From the NCBI RefSeq assembly GCF_900091615.1, contig NZ_FMIA01000002.1, positions 2,790,001-2,854,000 of the forward strand: 64,000 nucleotides of DNA, written 5' to 3'. The stretch's first letter is position 1, and every line of letters begins with the position of its first letter. The notes beneath the pieces are model-generated. The model was given only the letters and a program-made list of their open reading frames with translations. It was not told the origin of the DNA and searched no databases. Position numbers and translations under genes: made by a program. Of this stretch, positions 54,560 through 62,973 are shown in pieces. The DNA is from Micromonospora yangpuensis. Lineage in GTDB: Bacteria; Actinomycetota; Actinomycetes; Mycobacteriales; Micromonosporaceae.

Positions 54560-54591
54560 TTGACTCGCACCCGCAGCAACGCCAGTATATG
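54560..54591 (+). promoter_or_regulatory. Promoter region of the hydantoinase/F420 operon
   Basis: TTGACT (54560-54565) is a good -35; the -10 lies in AGTATATG (54584-54591) with spacing of 18-20 bases. GC drops locally. The operator palindrome overlaps the -10. Confidence 0.55.
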
Positions 54592-54605
54592 AACCAATGG
54601 TTCAT
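54589..54605. promoter_or_regulatory. Operator ATGAACCAATGGTTCAT, probable IclR site 2
   Basis: A perfect 17-base palindrome overlapping the -10 box, 24 bases before the start of the DUF1185 gene. It shares TGAAC-N5-GTTCA with 47291-47307, and a further TGAACCA half site follows at 54609. Confidence 0.7.
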
Positions 54606-54629
54606 CCAGTGAACCACTAAGGAGTGATC

Positions 54630-55193
54630 GTGAGCATCCGGGTTCGCAAGCTGATCCGTCACCTCGAAGAGACGCGGCTGGAGAACGGCAGAGCGGTGCA
54701 GCCGGTGCACCGGGTCGCCTTCGCCGGCGTGGTCATCGAGAACCCCTACCCCGGCGAGTACGTGCAGGACCTGGTCACCCTGGCCGACGAGATCGGCCAG
54801 GAGATCGGCGAACTGGTCGGCCCCGCCTGCGTGGAACTGCTCGGCGCCGAGGTCGAGGCGTTCGGCAAGGCCGCGCTCGTCGGCATCGACGGCGAGGTCG
54901 AGCACGGCTCGGCGCTGATCCACAACCTGCGCTTCGGCAACGTCTTCCGCACCGCGGCCGGCGGCACCGAACTGCTCCCCGCCGCCGAGAAGGTCGGCCT
55001 GCCCGGCAGCCCGATCGACATCCCGCTCAAGCACAAGCTGGACTCCAAGACCCGGTCCCACCACCAGACGGTGACCCTCCAGGTGGCCGACGTGCCCCGG
55101 CCCCGGGAGATCCTCGTGGTCTGCGCCGCGTCGAACACCGGACGCCCGCTGGCCCGCCTCGCCGCCTTCGGCGCCGAGCTCAAGAGCAACTGA
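54630..55193 (+). CDS. Amino acid synthesis family protein (DUF1185)
   Basis: A 187-residue protein of the AA_synth/DUF1185 family (VHRVAFAGVVIENPYPGEYVQDL near residue 26, IHNLRFGNVFR, PIDIPLKHKLDSKTRSHHQTVTLQV). The biochemical role of the family is not settled; members lie near amidohydrolases and pyrimidine or hydantoin genes. GTG 54630 is chosen because AAGGAG lies at the proper distance. It is the first gene of the F420-linked operon behind the operator at 54589. Confidence 0.85.
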   Translation: MSIRVRKLIRHLEETRLENGRAVQPVHRVAFAGVVIENPYPGEYVQDLVTLADEIGQEIGELVGPACVELLGAEVEAFGKAALVGIDGEVEHGSALIHNLRFGNVFRTAAGGTELLPAAEKVGLPGSPIDIPLKHKLDSKTRSHHQTVTLQVADVPRPREILVVCAASNTGRPLARLAAFGAELKSN

Positions 55194-55223
55194 CCTGAGC
55201 GCGCGACGGGACGGAGCCAGCCG

Positions 55224-56585
55224 ATGACCATCACCGACACCGACACCACCACCTGGACCAGCCAGCGGCTCAAGGAGACCGACAAGGAGTACGTCATCCA
55301 CTCCTGGTCGGTGCAGGGCAAGCTCGACCCCATCCCCGTGGCCGGCGGATCCGGTTCGTGGTTCTGGGACTACGACGGCCGCCGGTACCTCGACTTCCAG
55401 TCCCAACTGGTCAACCTGAACCTGGGTCACCAGCACCCCCGACTGGTCGAGGCGATCCGCGCCCAGGCCGAACAGCTCTGCTACATCGGACCCGGCTTCG
55501 CCGAGCGGTCCCGGGCGGAACTGGCCGAGATGATGGCCGGGATCACCCCCGGTGACCTCAAGATGACCTTCTTCACCACCGGCGGCGCGGCGGCCAACGA
55601 GAACGCCGTCCGACTGGCCCGGCACGTCACCGGCCGACAGAAGGTCATCGCCCGGTACCGCTCGTACCACGGCGCCACGGCGGGCGCGATGTCGCTGACC
55701 GGCGACCCGCGCCGGTGGGCGGCCGAGCCGGGGATGAGCGGCGTGGTGCGGATGCTCGACCCGTACACCTACCGCTGCCCGGCCGGGCACCCCGACCCGT
55801 GCCCGGTCTGCTCCGGCGGCCCGCACCTGGAGGAGATCCTCCGCTACGAGAACCCGGAGACCGTCGCCGCCGTGATCGTCGAGCCGGTCACCGGCACGAA
55901 CGGGCTGCTCTACCCGCCGGACGGCTACCTGCGCTCGCTGCGGGAGGTCTGCGACAAGTACGGCATCCTGCTCATCTTCGACGAGGTGATGGCGGGATTC
56001 GGGCGTACCGGGGAGTGGTTCGCCTGCGACCACTGGGACGTCGTGCCGGACATCCTCACCACCGCCAAGGGCCTGAACTCCGGGTACGTGCCGCTCGGCG
56101 CGATGACCGTCTCCACCCGGATCTCCGAGTGGCTGCGCGACAACATGTTCTGGGGCGGCCTGACGTACGCCGGGCACCCGCTCGCCTGCGCCTCCGGCGT
56201 GGCGTCGCTGCGGATCATGCAGGACGAGGGCGTGGTGGAGAACGCCCGGACGATGGGGGAGCGGCTCGGCGCCGGTCTGGCCACGCTGGCCCAGAGACAC
56301 CCGAGCATCGGCGAGATCCGGGGCCGGGGGCTGTTCTACGGCGTGGAGCTGGTCCGCGACCGCGACACCCGGGAACCGCTCGTGCCCTTCAACGCCAAGG
56401 GTCCGGCCGCCGCACCGGTCGGCCGGCTGCTCAAGGCCGCGATGCAGCGGGGCGTCTACCTGACCGCCAACTTCAACGTCCTGCGGCTGACCCCACCACT
56501 GGTCATCACCGCCGACGAGATCGACCTGGCGCTCGGCGTCCTCGACGAGGTGCTCGACCTCGCCGACGAGCACTACCAGAACTGA
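55224..56585 (+). CDS. Class III aminotransferase (beta-alanine or omega-amino acid type)
   Basis: A 453-residue PLP enzyme: cofactor phosphate site FFTTGGAAANENAVRLAR near residue 113, YRSYHGATAGAM, FDEVMAGFGRTGEWF near residue 252 with the PLP-nitrogen Asp, and the Schiff-base Lys in LTTAKGLNSGYVPLGA near residue 288. Such enzymes move the amino group of omega-amino acids to pyruvate or 2-oxoglutarate. In context the substrate would be beta-alanine (from uracil) or 3-aminoisobutyrate (from thymine). A Cys-rich insert (CPAGHPDPCPVCSGG near residue 188) is typical of this subgroup. Confidence 0.9.
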   Translation: MTITDTDTTTWTSQRLKETDKEYVIHSWSVQGKLDPIPVAGGSGSWFWDYDGRRYLDFQSQLVNLNLGHQHPRLVEAIRAQAEQLCYIGPGFAERSRAELAEMMAGITPGDLKMTFFTTGGAAANENAVRLARHVTGRQKVIARYRSYHGATAGAMSLTGDPRRWAAEPGMSGVVRMLDPYTYRCPAGHPDPCPVCSGGPHLEEILRYENPETVAAVIVEPVTGTNGLLYPPDGYLRSLREVCDKYGILLIFDEVMAGFGRTGEWFACDHWDVVPDILTTAKGLNSGYVPLGAMTVSTRISEWLRDNMFWGGLTYAGHPLACASGVASLRIMQDEGVVENARTMGERLGAGLATLAQRHPSIGEIRGRGLFYGVELVRDRDTREPLVPFNAKGPAAAPVGRLLKAAMQRGVYLTANFNVLRLTPPLVITADEIDLALGVLDEVLDLADEHYQN

Positions 56586-56633
56586 GCGACGGCGCGGCGG
56601 GTGACGGACCCGCCGGGGGAGAGGAGAGGCACG

Positions 56634-58049
56634 ATGCCGACGACGCTGATCACCAACGGCACGGTCGTCAACGCCGACGCCGCGGTCCGCGCCGACGTGC
56701 TGGTACGCGACGGCCGGATCGTCGCCCTCGGCACCGGGACGGACTGGACCGCCGACGACGTGGTGGACGCGACGGGCAAGCTGGTCCTGCCCGGTGGCAT
56801 CGACGCGCACACCCACCTGGAGTACCCGGTCGACGGCTTCAGCACCCACACCGCCGACGACTTCCACAGCGGGACGGTCGCGGCGGCGTGCGGCGGCACC
56901 ACCACGGTCATCGACTTCGTCAAGAAGGAACCCGACCGGACGCTGTACGACACGTACCTGCGGCGGCGGGACACGGCGGCGGCCAAGGCCGTGGTGGACG
57001 TCGGTCTGCACGCCATCGTCCCGCCCCGCGCCGCCCAGCCGGACGTCCTCGCCGACCTGCGCCGGCTGGTCGGCGAGGGCGCCACGAGCTGGAAGTTCTT
57101 CATGGCCTACCCGGGCCAGATGGTCGCCGACGACGAGCTGCTCGACGGCTTCGAGCTGGCCCGCGACCTCGACGTGCTGCCGATGGTGCACGCCGAGAAC
57201 GGACACATGGTGGCCCGTGAGGTGCGGCGTCTGGTGGACAGCGGCCGGACCGCCGAGAGCTTCCACCTGCGGGCGCACGGGCACGACTCCGAGGCCGAGG
57301 CGGTGCACCGCGCGGTCGTGCTCGCCGACACCATCGGCACACCGCTGTACGTGGTGCACGTCTCCAGCGCGGAGGCGGCCGACGAGATCAGTCGGGCCCG
57401 CGCCGCCGGGTCCCGGGTCTACGGCGAGACCTGCCCGCAGTACCTGGTGGTGGCCTACGAGGACTACGCCGACCTGGGGGAGCGGGCCGCCGCGTACGTC
57501 TGCTCCCCGCCGATCCGGGAACGCAGCAACCAGGACGGTCTGTGGCGGATGCTCGCCACCGGCGCCCTGTCCACCGTCGCCACCGACCACGCCGGCTTCT
57601 GCCTGCACCAACCCGACGACCTGCCGCCGCAGAAGCTGCGCAGCCCCGGCTACTTCCCGAAGGTGCCCAACGGTGTCCCCGGCGTCGAGGACCGGCTGAT
57701 GGTCCTCTGGCAGTCCGGCGTGGTGAGCGGGGTGATCGACCCGTGCCGCTTCGTGGACCTGGTCGCCGCCCGCCCGGCCAAGCTGTTCGGTCTCTTCCCC
57801 CGCAAGGGCGTCGTCGCGGTCGGGGCGGACGCCGACCTGGTGGTCTGGGACCCGGCCGCCGACCACGTGATCACGGCGGCGGGGTCGCACACGCGCACCG
57901 ACTACAACATCTACGAGGGCATGCGCGTGACCGGTCGACCGGTGCACGTCTTCTCCCGGGGCGAACACCTGGTCGACGCCGACGGCCTGCGGACCGACAC
58001 CCCCGGCCGGGGCGCCTTCCTGACCCGCGACGCGCCGCGTCTCCTCTGA
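56634..58049 (+). CDS. hydA: Dihydropyrimidinase/hydantoinase
   Basis: A 471-residue zinc amidohydrolase that opens dihydropyrimidine or hydantoin rings to N-carbamoyl amino acids. Metal site: His59 and His61 (GIDAHTHLE), carboxylated Lys154 (SWKFFMAYPG), then VHAENGHM, YVVHVSSAEAADEI and the late Asp in VATDHAGF. ATG 56634 follows GAGGAGAGG. The aminotransferase before it and the ureido hydrolase after it frame a classical reductive pyrimidine sequence. Confidence 0.94.
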   Translation: MPTTLITNGTVVNADAAVRADVLVRDGRIVALGTGTDWTADDVVDATGKLVLPGGIDAHTHLEYPVDGFSTHTADDFHSGTVAAACGGTTTVIDFVKKEPDRTLYDTYLRRRDTAAAKAVVDVGLHAIVPPRAAQPDVLADLRRLVGEGATSWKFFMAYPGQMVADDELLDGFELARDLDVLPMVHAENGHMVAREVRRLVDSGRTAESFHLRAHGHDSEAEAVHRAVVLADTIGTPLYVVHVSSAEAADEISRARAAGSRVYGETCPQYLVVAYEDYADLGERAAAYVCSPPIRERSNQDGLWRMLATGALSTVATDHAGFCLHQPDDLPPQKLRSPGYFPKVPNGVPGVEDRLMVLWQSGVVSGVIDPCRFVDLVAARPAKLFGLFPRKGVVAVGADADLVVWDPAADHVITAAGSHTRTDYNIYEGMRVTGRPVHVFSRGEHLVDADGLRTDTPGRGAFLTRDAPRLL

Positions 58050-58091
58050 CCCACCGAATCCCCTGCACCACGTACGAGCGGAGCTGGACAG

Positions 58092-59099
58092 ATGACACTT
58101 CCCCTGGGTATCCACGTCGGTGAGCGACTCAGCCTGGAACAGACCTACGGGCAGGCCGAGTTCGCCGACCAGAACGGGTTCGAGTCCGTGTGGGTCGCCG
58201 AGGGACGACTCGCCCGCGACGGCATCGTCCCGGCGGCGATCATCGCGAGCCGGACCCGGAACGTGAAGATCGGCACCGGTGTGGTCAACAACAAGAGCCG
58301 CAACGCGGCCCTGATGGCCGTCACCTTCAAGACGCTGGACGAGGTGGCACCGGGCCGGGCGATCCTGGGCATCGGCGCCTGGTGGGAGCCGCTGGCGACC
58401 AAGGTCGGCCAGCCGCTGTCCAAGCCGCTCAAGTCGATGCGCGAGTACATCACCGTCCTCCAGACGTTCTTCCGCAACGAGGTCGTCAACTTCGACGGCG
58501 AGTTCGTGCAGATGCAGGACGTGCGCTTCGACAGCATGTACCGGGAGAACAAGCCGGTCGACATCCCGATCTACATCGGCGCGGTCGGTCCCCGGATGCT
58601 CGAACTCGCCGGTGAGATCAGCGACGGCGTGCACATGGACTTCCTGCTGCCACCGTCGTACATGGTGGGTGCCCGGCAGGCGATCGACCGTGGCGTGGCC
58701 AAGCGGACCGACGGCCGCGACGGCATCGACCTGACCCAGATCGTCTCGTGCAGCGTCAACGACGCCGACCCGCAGGAGGCCATCGACGCCTGCAAGGCGT
58801 TCCTCACCCTCTACCTGTGCCAGCAGCCGCACATCGCCGAGCACTGCGGGGTGGAACGGGAACTCGTCGACCGGTTGCAGGAGATCGCCGGCTGGCCCGC
58901 CACCCCGGAGGACATCAAGCGGGCGATGCACCTGGTCCCCAACAGTCTGGTGCAGAACGTCACCGCCTGCGGCACCACCGATGACGCCTTCCAGAAGCTC
59001 CAGGCGTACCAGGAGGCCGGGGTGCGCTGCCCGATCATCTCCACGCTCGGGGACAAGGAGCAGACGCTCACCCGGCTGGCCCAGGCCGCGAAGGCGTGA
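58092..59099 (+). CDS. LLM-class (Mer-like) F420-type flavin oxidoreductase
   Basis: A 335-residue luciferase-like TIM-barrel enzyme of the F420-linked branch (Mer/F420-dependent reductases): FADQNGFESVWVAEGR near residue 24, TRNVKIGTGVVNNKSRNAALMAVTFKTLDEVAPGRAILGIGAWWEP near residues 54-99, and PIYIGAVGPRMLELAGEISDGV near residue 158. The GTGVVNNxxRNxxLMA pattern is as in methylene-tetrahydromethanopterin reductase. No flavin reductase partner is present, while an F420 reductase follows directly, so F420H2 is the probable cofactor. In context it may reduce the pyrimidine ring, filling the place of the missing dihydropyrimidine dehydrogenase. That assignment is inference. Confidence 0.85.
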   Translation: MTLPLGIHVGERLSLEQTYGQAEFADQNGFESVWVAEGRLARDGIVPAAIIASRTRNVKIGTGVVNNKSRNAALMAVTFKTLDEVAPGRAILGIGAWWEPLATKVGQPLSKPLKSMREYITVLQTFFRNEVVNFDGEFVQMQDVRFDSMYRENKPVDIPIYIGAVGPRMLELAGEISDGVHMDFLLPPSYMVGARQAIDRGVAKRTDGRDGIDLTQIVSCSVNDADPQEAIDACKAFLTLYLCQQPHIAEHCGVERELVDRLQEIAGWPATPEDIKRAMHLVPNSLVQNVTACGTTDDAFQKLQAYQEAGVRCPIISTLGDKEQTLTRLAQAAKA

Positions 59100-59103
59100 C
59101 CCG

Positions 59104-59799
59104 ATGACCGCCCATCCCTCCTGTCGCATCGCCGTGGTCGGCGGCACCGGCCCGCAGGGCCGTGGCCTCGGCTACCGCCTGGCCCGCGCCGGACACCTGG
59201 TCGTTCTCGGCTCCCGCGACGCCGGACGCGCCGAGGCCGCCGCCGAGGAGCTGTCCCGCCAGGTCGGTGCCGCCCGCGTCACCGGCGCCACGAACCTGGC
59301 AGCGGCGACCGACGCCGACGTGGTCCTGCTCGCCGTGCCGTACGACGGGCACGCCGACCTGGTCACCGGTCTCGCCCCGGCCCTGGCCGACTCGCTCGTG
59401 GTGAGCTGCGTCAACCCGCTCGGCTTCGACCGCCACGGCCCGTACGGCGTCGCCGTGCCGGCCGGCAGCGCCGCCGAGGAGGCCGCCGAGCTGGTCCCCT
59501 CGGCCACCGTGGTGGGCGCGTTCCACCATCTGGCCGCTCCCCTCCTGCTCGACCCGGACGCGGACCTCAGCCACGAGGACGTCCTGGTCTGCGGTGACGA
59601 CGTCGTCGCCAAGGAGCGGGTGATGGCCCTCGCGGTGGACGTGACCGGTGGCCGCGCCCTCGATGCCGGCCGGTTGCGACTGGCCCGCCAACTGGAACCC
59701 CTGACCGCAGTCCTGATCAGCGTCAACAAGCGGTACAAGACCCGCTCGGGGCTGGCTCTGACCGGCCTCGCCCCGGCGGTCGGAAAGGTCCCCGCGTGA
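59104..59799 (+). CDS. npdG: NADPH:F420 oxidoreductase (NpdG/Fno-like)
   Basis: A 231-residue Rossmann protein: IAVVGGTGPQGRGLGYRLARAGHLVVLGSRDAGRAEAAAEEL binds NADP (Arg in GSRDAGRA), followed by DVVLLAVPYDGH and VSCVNPLGFDRHGPYGV as in Fno. These enzymes move hydride between NADPH and coenzyme F420. The gene starts 4 bases after the LLM stop and overlaps the next gene (GTGA), so it should supply F420H2 to the LLM enzyme or re-oxidise it. Confidence 0.88.
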   Translation: MTAHPSCRIAVVGGTGPQGRGLGYRLARAGHLVVLGSRDAGRAEAAAEELSRQVGAARVTGATNLAAATDADVVLLAVPYDGHADLVTGLAPALADSLVVSCVNPLGFDRHGPYGVAVPAGSAAEEAAELVPSATVVGAFHHLAAPLLLDPDADLSHEDVLVCGDDVVAKERVMALAVDVTGGRALDAGRLRLARQLEPLTAVLISVNKRYKTRSGLALTGLAPAVGKVPA

Positions 59800-60626
59800 A
59801 ACTCGCCGCCCTGCAACTCCGCGCCACCGACGACCGGACCGAGACGATCGGCCGCGCTGCCGACCTGATCGACGCCGCCGCCGACCAGGGCACCCGGATC
59901 CTGCTGCTGCCGGAACTCTTCGCGGTGCCGTTCGTCCAACCCGAACCCGACCTGGACTACTTCCGGTACGCCGAGGGCCTCGACGGTCCGTCGAACCGGA
60001 TGGCGGCCGAGCGGTCGAAGCGGCACCGGATGACGGTCGTCTCCTCGATCTTCGAGGCGGGCCAGGTCCCCGGCGTCTACCACAACACCGCCTGCACCTA
60101 CGTCGACGGTGAACTGAAGTCGGTGTACCGCAAGTCGCACCTGCCGTTCTCCAACGGCTTCCCGGAGAAGTTCTACTTCCAGCCGGGCGGCACCGAGCCC
60201 GACGTGGTGCAGACCGGGGAGACCGGGGTCGGCACCATCATCTGCTACGAGCGGCACTTCCCCGAACTCAGCCGCGTGGTGGCCCTGCGCGGCGGCTCGG
60301 TGCTCTGCGTACCGGTCGCCTCGGCGAGCGCGCCGATGCGCGAGGTGTTCCAGTTGGAACTGCGGGCCCACGCGGTGTTCAACGGGCTCTTCGTCATCTG
60401 CGCGAACCGGGTAGGCACCGAGGGGACCAAGGAGTACTTCGGCCTCAGCGCGGTCTACGGCCCCGACGGCGACGTGCTCGCCCAGGCCGCCGACGACCGG
60501 GACGACGTCGCGGTTGCCGAGGTGGACCTGGACCTGGTCGACCGGTCCCGCCGTCGCCGCCCGTTCCTGCGCGACCGCCGGCCCGAGTTGTACGGCCGGG
60601 TGACCCGGATGGAGCCGGAGACGTGA
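59796..60626 (+). CDS. Nitrilase-superfamily amidohydrolase 2 (probable beta-ureidopropionase)
   Basis: A 276-residue enzyme: Glu in LLLPELFAVPF near residue 40, Lys in YRKSHLPFSNGFPEKFYFQPG near residue 112 and Cys in TIICYERHFPE near residue 149. The KSHLP...EKFYFxPG stretch is characteristic of N-carbamoyl amidases and beta-ureidopropionases, which release CO2 and ammonia from N-carbamoyl-beta-alanine. It directly follows hydantoinase logic. GTG 59796 overlaps the F420 reductase stop, and its own stop overlaps cofC. Confidence 0.9.
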   Translation: MKLAALQLRATDDRTETIGRAADLIDAAADQGTRILLLPELFAVPFVQPEPDLDYFRYAEGLDGPSNRMAAERSKRHRMTVVSSIFEAGQVPGVYHNTACTYVDGELKSVYRKSHLPFSNGFPEKFYFQPGGTEPDVVQTGETGVGTIICYERHFPELSRVVALRGGSVLCVPVASASAPMREVFQLELRAHAVFNGLFVICANRVGTEGTKEYFGLSAVYGPDGDVLAQAADDRDDVAVAEVDLDLVDRSRRRRPFLRDRRPELYGRVTRMEPET

Positions 60627-61321
60627 CATCCGGCCCGTGGGTGGTGGTCGTCCCCGCCAAGTCCTTCGCGGCCGCCAAGACCAGGTGCGTGGGCCTGGCC
60701 GCCGCCGACCGTGCCGCGCTGGCCCGGGCGATGCTGACCGACGTGGTCGGTGGGCTGACCCGGGCCCGTCGGGTCCACGCCGTGGTCGTCGCCACCACCG
60801 ACCCGCAGGTCACCGGTACGGCGTTGGCCTGCGGCGCCGTGGTCGCCGGCCGCGTCGGCCCGCCGGACCTGAACGAGGAGGTCCACGCGGCGCTCCGGCT
60901 CGCCGGCGAGGCGTACGGCGACGCGCGCCTGGCCGTGGTGATGGCCGATCTCGCCGCGGCCCGGCCGGCGGAGTTCGACGCGGCGCTGGCGGCGGCGGGA
61001 CCGTACCCACGGGCGGTCGTGGCGGACGCCGACGGCACCGGCACCACTCTGCTGGCACTCACCGAGGCCGCCGACTTCCGTCCCTACCTCGGGCCCGGCT
61101 CGCGCCGTCGCTTCCTCGCCGACGGCTACCACGACCTGCCGGTGCTCGCGCCGGGACTGCGCCGGGACGTGGACACCGTGGCCCACCTGCTGGACCTGCG
61201 CGTCGGTGACCTCGGGGCCGGCACCCGCGCGTGGGCCGCGACACCGCCGCCCGCCGGACCACCCGGCGTCACCCGGCCCGATCGGCTGGCCCACCCGCAG
61301 CGCACCCGGCACCCGGCCTGA
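60623..61321 (+). CDS. cofC: CofC/FbiD-like nucleotidyltransferase for F420 synthesis
   Basis: A 232-residue guanylyltransferase: VVVVPAKSFAAAKTRC near residue 8 (nucleotide loop), VVMADLAAARPAEFDAAL near residue 112 and VVADADGTGTTLLAL near residue 135, with the terminal DVDTVAHLLDL. CofC/FbiD activates 2-phospholactate or phosphoenolpyruvate with GTP for the F420 side chain. The usual ADLP at the second motif reads ADLA here. It overlaps the ureido hydrolase by four bases, so an F420 biosynthesis gene is translated with a catabolic operon, which is unusual. Confidence 0.85.
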   Translation: MTSGPWVVVVPAKSFAAAKTRCVGLAAADRAALARAMLTDVVGGLTRARRVHAVVVATTDPQVTGTALACGAVVAGRVGPPDLNEEVHAALRLAGEAYGDARLAVVMADLAAARPAEFDAALAAAGPYPRAVVADADGTGTTLLALTEAADFRPYLGPGSRRRFLADGYHDLPVLAPGLRRDVDTVAHLLDLRVGDLGAGTRAWAATPPPAGPPGVTRPDRLAHPQRTRHPA

Positions 61322-61390
61322 GGCCGTCTCGGCCCGGACCGTCGAGAATGATCCACTGATCACGAGGTCGGCACCCACCGGAGGAACACG

Positions 61391-62383
61391 ATGAGCCCGC
61401 CCACCAGCCGGGCCACCGGCGATCGCACCTGGCTGGTCGCCGTGGCCGCCAGCCTCTGGGGCTTCTCCAGCCTGCTGCGGGAACCGCTGGCCCGGGAACT
61501 CCCCGCGTTGAGCGTGGTGCTGGCCGAACACGTCGTGCTGGTGCTGTTGGTGTCACCCTGGGTGGTCCCGGCCCTCCGCGCGCTGGCCCGGTGCTCGGTG
61601 CGGACGAAGCTGGCCGTGCTGGTGATCGGCGCCGGTTCCTCGGCGCTGGCCACCACGCTCTTCACCGCCGCGTTCCGGCTGGGCGACCCGATCACCCCGC
61701 AGGTGTTGCAGAAACTCCAACCGGTGCTCGCCCTGGTCCTGGCCGCGCTGCTGCTGGGGGAGCGGGTCGGTCCCCGGTTCCCGCTGTTCGCGGTGCCCGC
61801 GCTCGTCGGCGCCTGGCTGCTGGCCTTCCCCGACCCGCTGTCGGCGCAGCCGCGCGGCCTGGCCGCAGCCGCACTCGCCCTCGGCGCGGCGGCGCTCTGG
61901 GCGGCCGGGACCGTCCTCGGCCGGATGGTCAGCGCCGAACTCTCCTTCCTGCACGTCACCACGCTGCGGTTCAGCGTCGGCCTGGTCACGCTGGCCACCT
62001 TCGTGGCGGCCACCGGCACCCCGGTCGGCGTGCCGATCGAGCTGGTGCCCCGGCTGGTGCTGCTCGCCGCGGTTCCCGGCCTGCTCGCCCTGACGCTGTA
62101 CTACCACGCCCTGCGTCGTACGCCCGCGTCCAACGCGACCCTCGCCGAACTGGCCTTCCCGCTGACGGCCGCCCTGGTCGGGCTCACCCTGCTCGACGGG
62201 CGGCTCGGTGCCAGCCAGTGGGTCGGCCTGGCGCTGGTGCTGGCCTCGGTGGTCCTGCTCGCGCTGCACGAGAACCGCAGCTCCCGGCCGGCGGTGCGGC
62301 ACCCGGAGCAGCGGGTGCCGCAGGCCGTCGGCACCTTCGGCAGCACCGCCGGGAGGTCCCGTCCGGGCGCAGCCGGCCGGTGA
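61391..62383 (+). CDS. EamA/DMT-family transporter
   Basis: A 330-residue protein with ten membrane segments arranged as two EamA halves (WLVAVAASLWGFSSLL at the start; LRFSVGLVTLATFVAA and NATLAELAFPLTAALVGLTLLDG in the second half). A GGAGGAACACG ribosome site precedes ATG 61391. It follows cofC by 69 bases on the same strand. Likely an exporter of small metabolites or amino acids; the substrate is unknown. Confidence 0.88.
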   Translation: MSPPTSRATGDRTWLVAVAASLWGFSSLLREPLARELPALSVVLAEHVVLVLLVSPWVVPALRALARCSVRTKLAVLVIGAGSSALATTLFTAAFRLGDPITPQVLQKLQPVLALVLAALLLGERVGPRFPLFAVPALVGAWLLAFPDPLSAQPRGLAAAALALGAAALWAAGTVLGRMVSAELSFLHVTTLRFSVGLVTLATFVAATGTPVGVPIELVPRLVLLAAVPGLLALTLYYHALRRTPASNATLAELAFPLTAALVGLTLLDGRLGASQWVGLALVLASVVLLALHENRSSRPAVRHPEQRVPQAVGTFGSTAGRSRPGAAGR

Positions 62384-62540
62384 GGTCGATCGCCTCGTGG
62401 CCGTTCCCGCACTCGCCCACCACCGGTAGTCGGATTGTGGACCGACGAACAGTGCTCCTCCCCGGCTTAGCATGTACCGCAACGTTTCATCGACGGACGC
62501 CCACGGTCGAACGTTGGGCCTGGGGCGTGGGAGGAGCCTG

Positions 62541-62825
62541 ATGCGCAAAAGATCCCTGCGGCAGCGACTGGCCCAGGCCATGGTGGTGGTCACCTTGGTG
62601 GCCAGTGGCCTGGGCATGACGGTCGGGGCTGCCCAAGCCGCCCCGGTGCCCGCCGTCAACGCGGCTTCGAGTGTGGTTCCCGTCTCGATGGCGGCGGGTG
62701 GGTGGGGGCTTCAGGGTGTCTTTCCCGACCCGATCACCTGCCACATCGCCGGAGTCGCTTCCGGGCGGGAGTACGTCTGCGTCTGGTACGTCCTGGCCTG
62801 GGCACTGAACGTCTGGCAGGACTAG
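62541..62825 (+). CDS. Small secreted protein, unknown function
   Basis: A 94-residue protein starting at ATG 62541 behind GGGAGGAGCC. The signal MRKRSLRQRLAQAMVVVTLVASGLGMTVGAAQA precedes a mature chain of about 60 residues with two Cys (ITCHIAG, YVCVWYVLAW) that may form one disulphide, and an aromatic C-terminus ending NVWQD. No family recognised. It stands alone between the EamA gene and the metallophosphoesterase. Confidence 0.7.
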   Translation: MRKRSLRQRLAQAMVVVTLVASGLGMTVGAAQAAPVPAVNAASSVVPVSMAAGGWGLQGVFPDPITCHIAGVASGREYVCVWYVLAWALNVWQD

Positions 62826-62973
62826 GTCAAACGGCTCTTCACGGTCGTACCCGGGTCGTGGTGCTCCCGGGTCGCGGATCGATCTCCTACGGGCCCAGTC
62901 CGTTCCGGTTCTCGGGCGTGGTCGATGCGGTCCGGTTCGTGTCATGCTGCACGGACCCGACGGGAGGACGGCG

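Noticed and set aside
58092..59099. LLM protein as a RutA-type pyrimidine monooxygenase
   Set aside because: No RutB/C/D/E/F/G partners or flavin reductase are present, the sequence pattern is Mer-like, and an F420 reductase is directly adjacent; a hydantoinase would not be needed in a Rut pathway.
53067..59147. A very long open frame on the minus strand, antisense to the whole catabolic operon
   Set aside because: It is a shadow of high-GC codon bias: every plus-strand gene under it has strong family motifs, while the antisense product is His/Gly/Arg/Val-rich without any domain.
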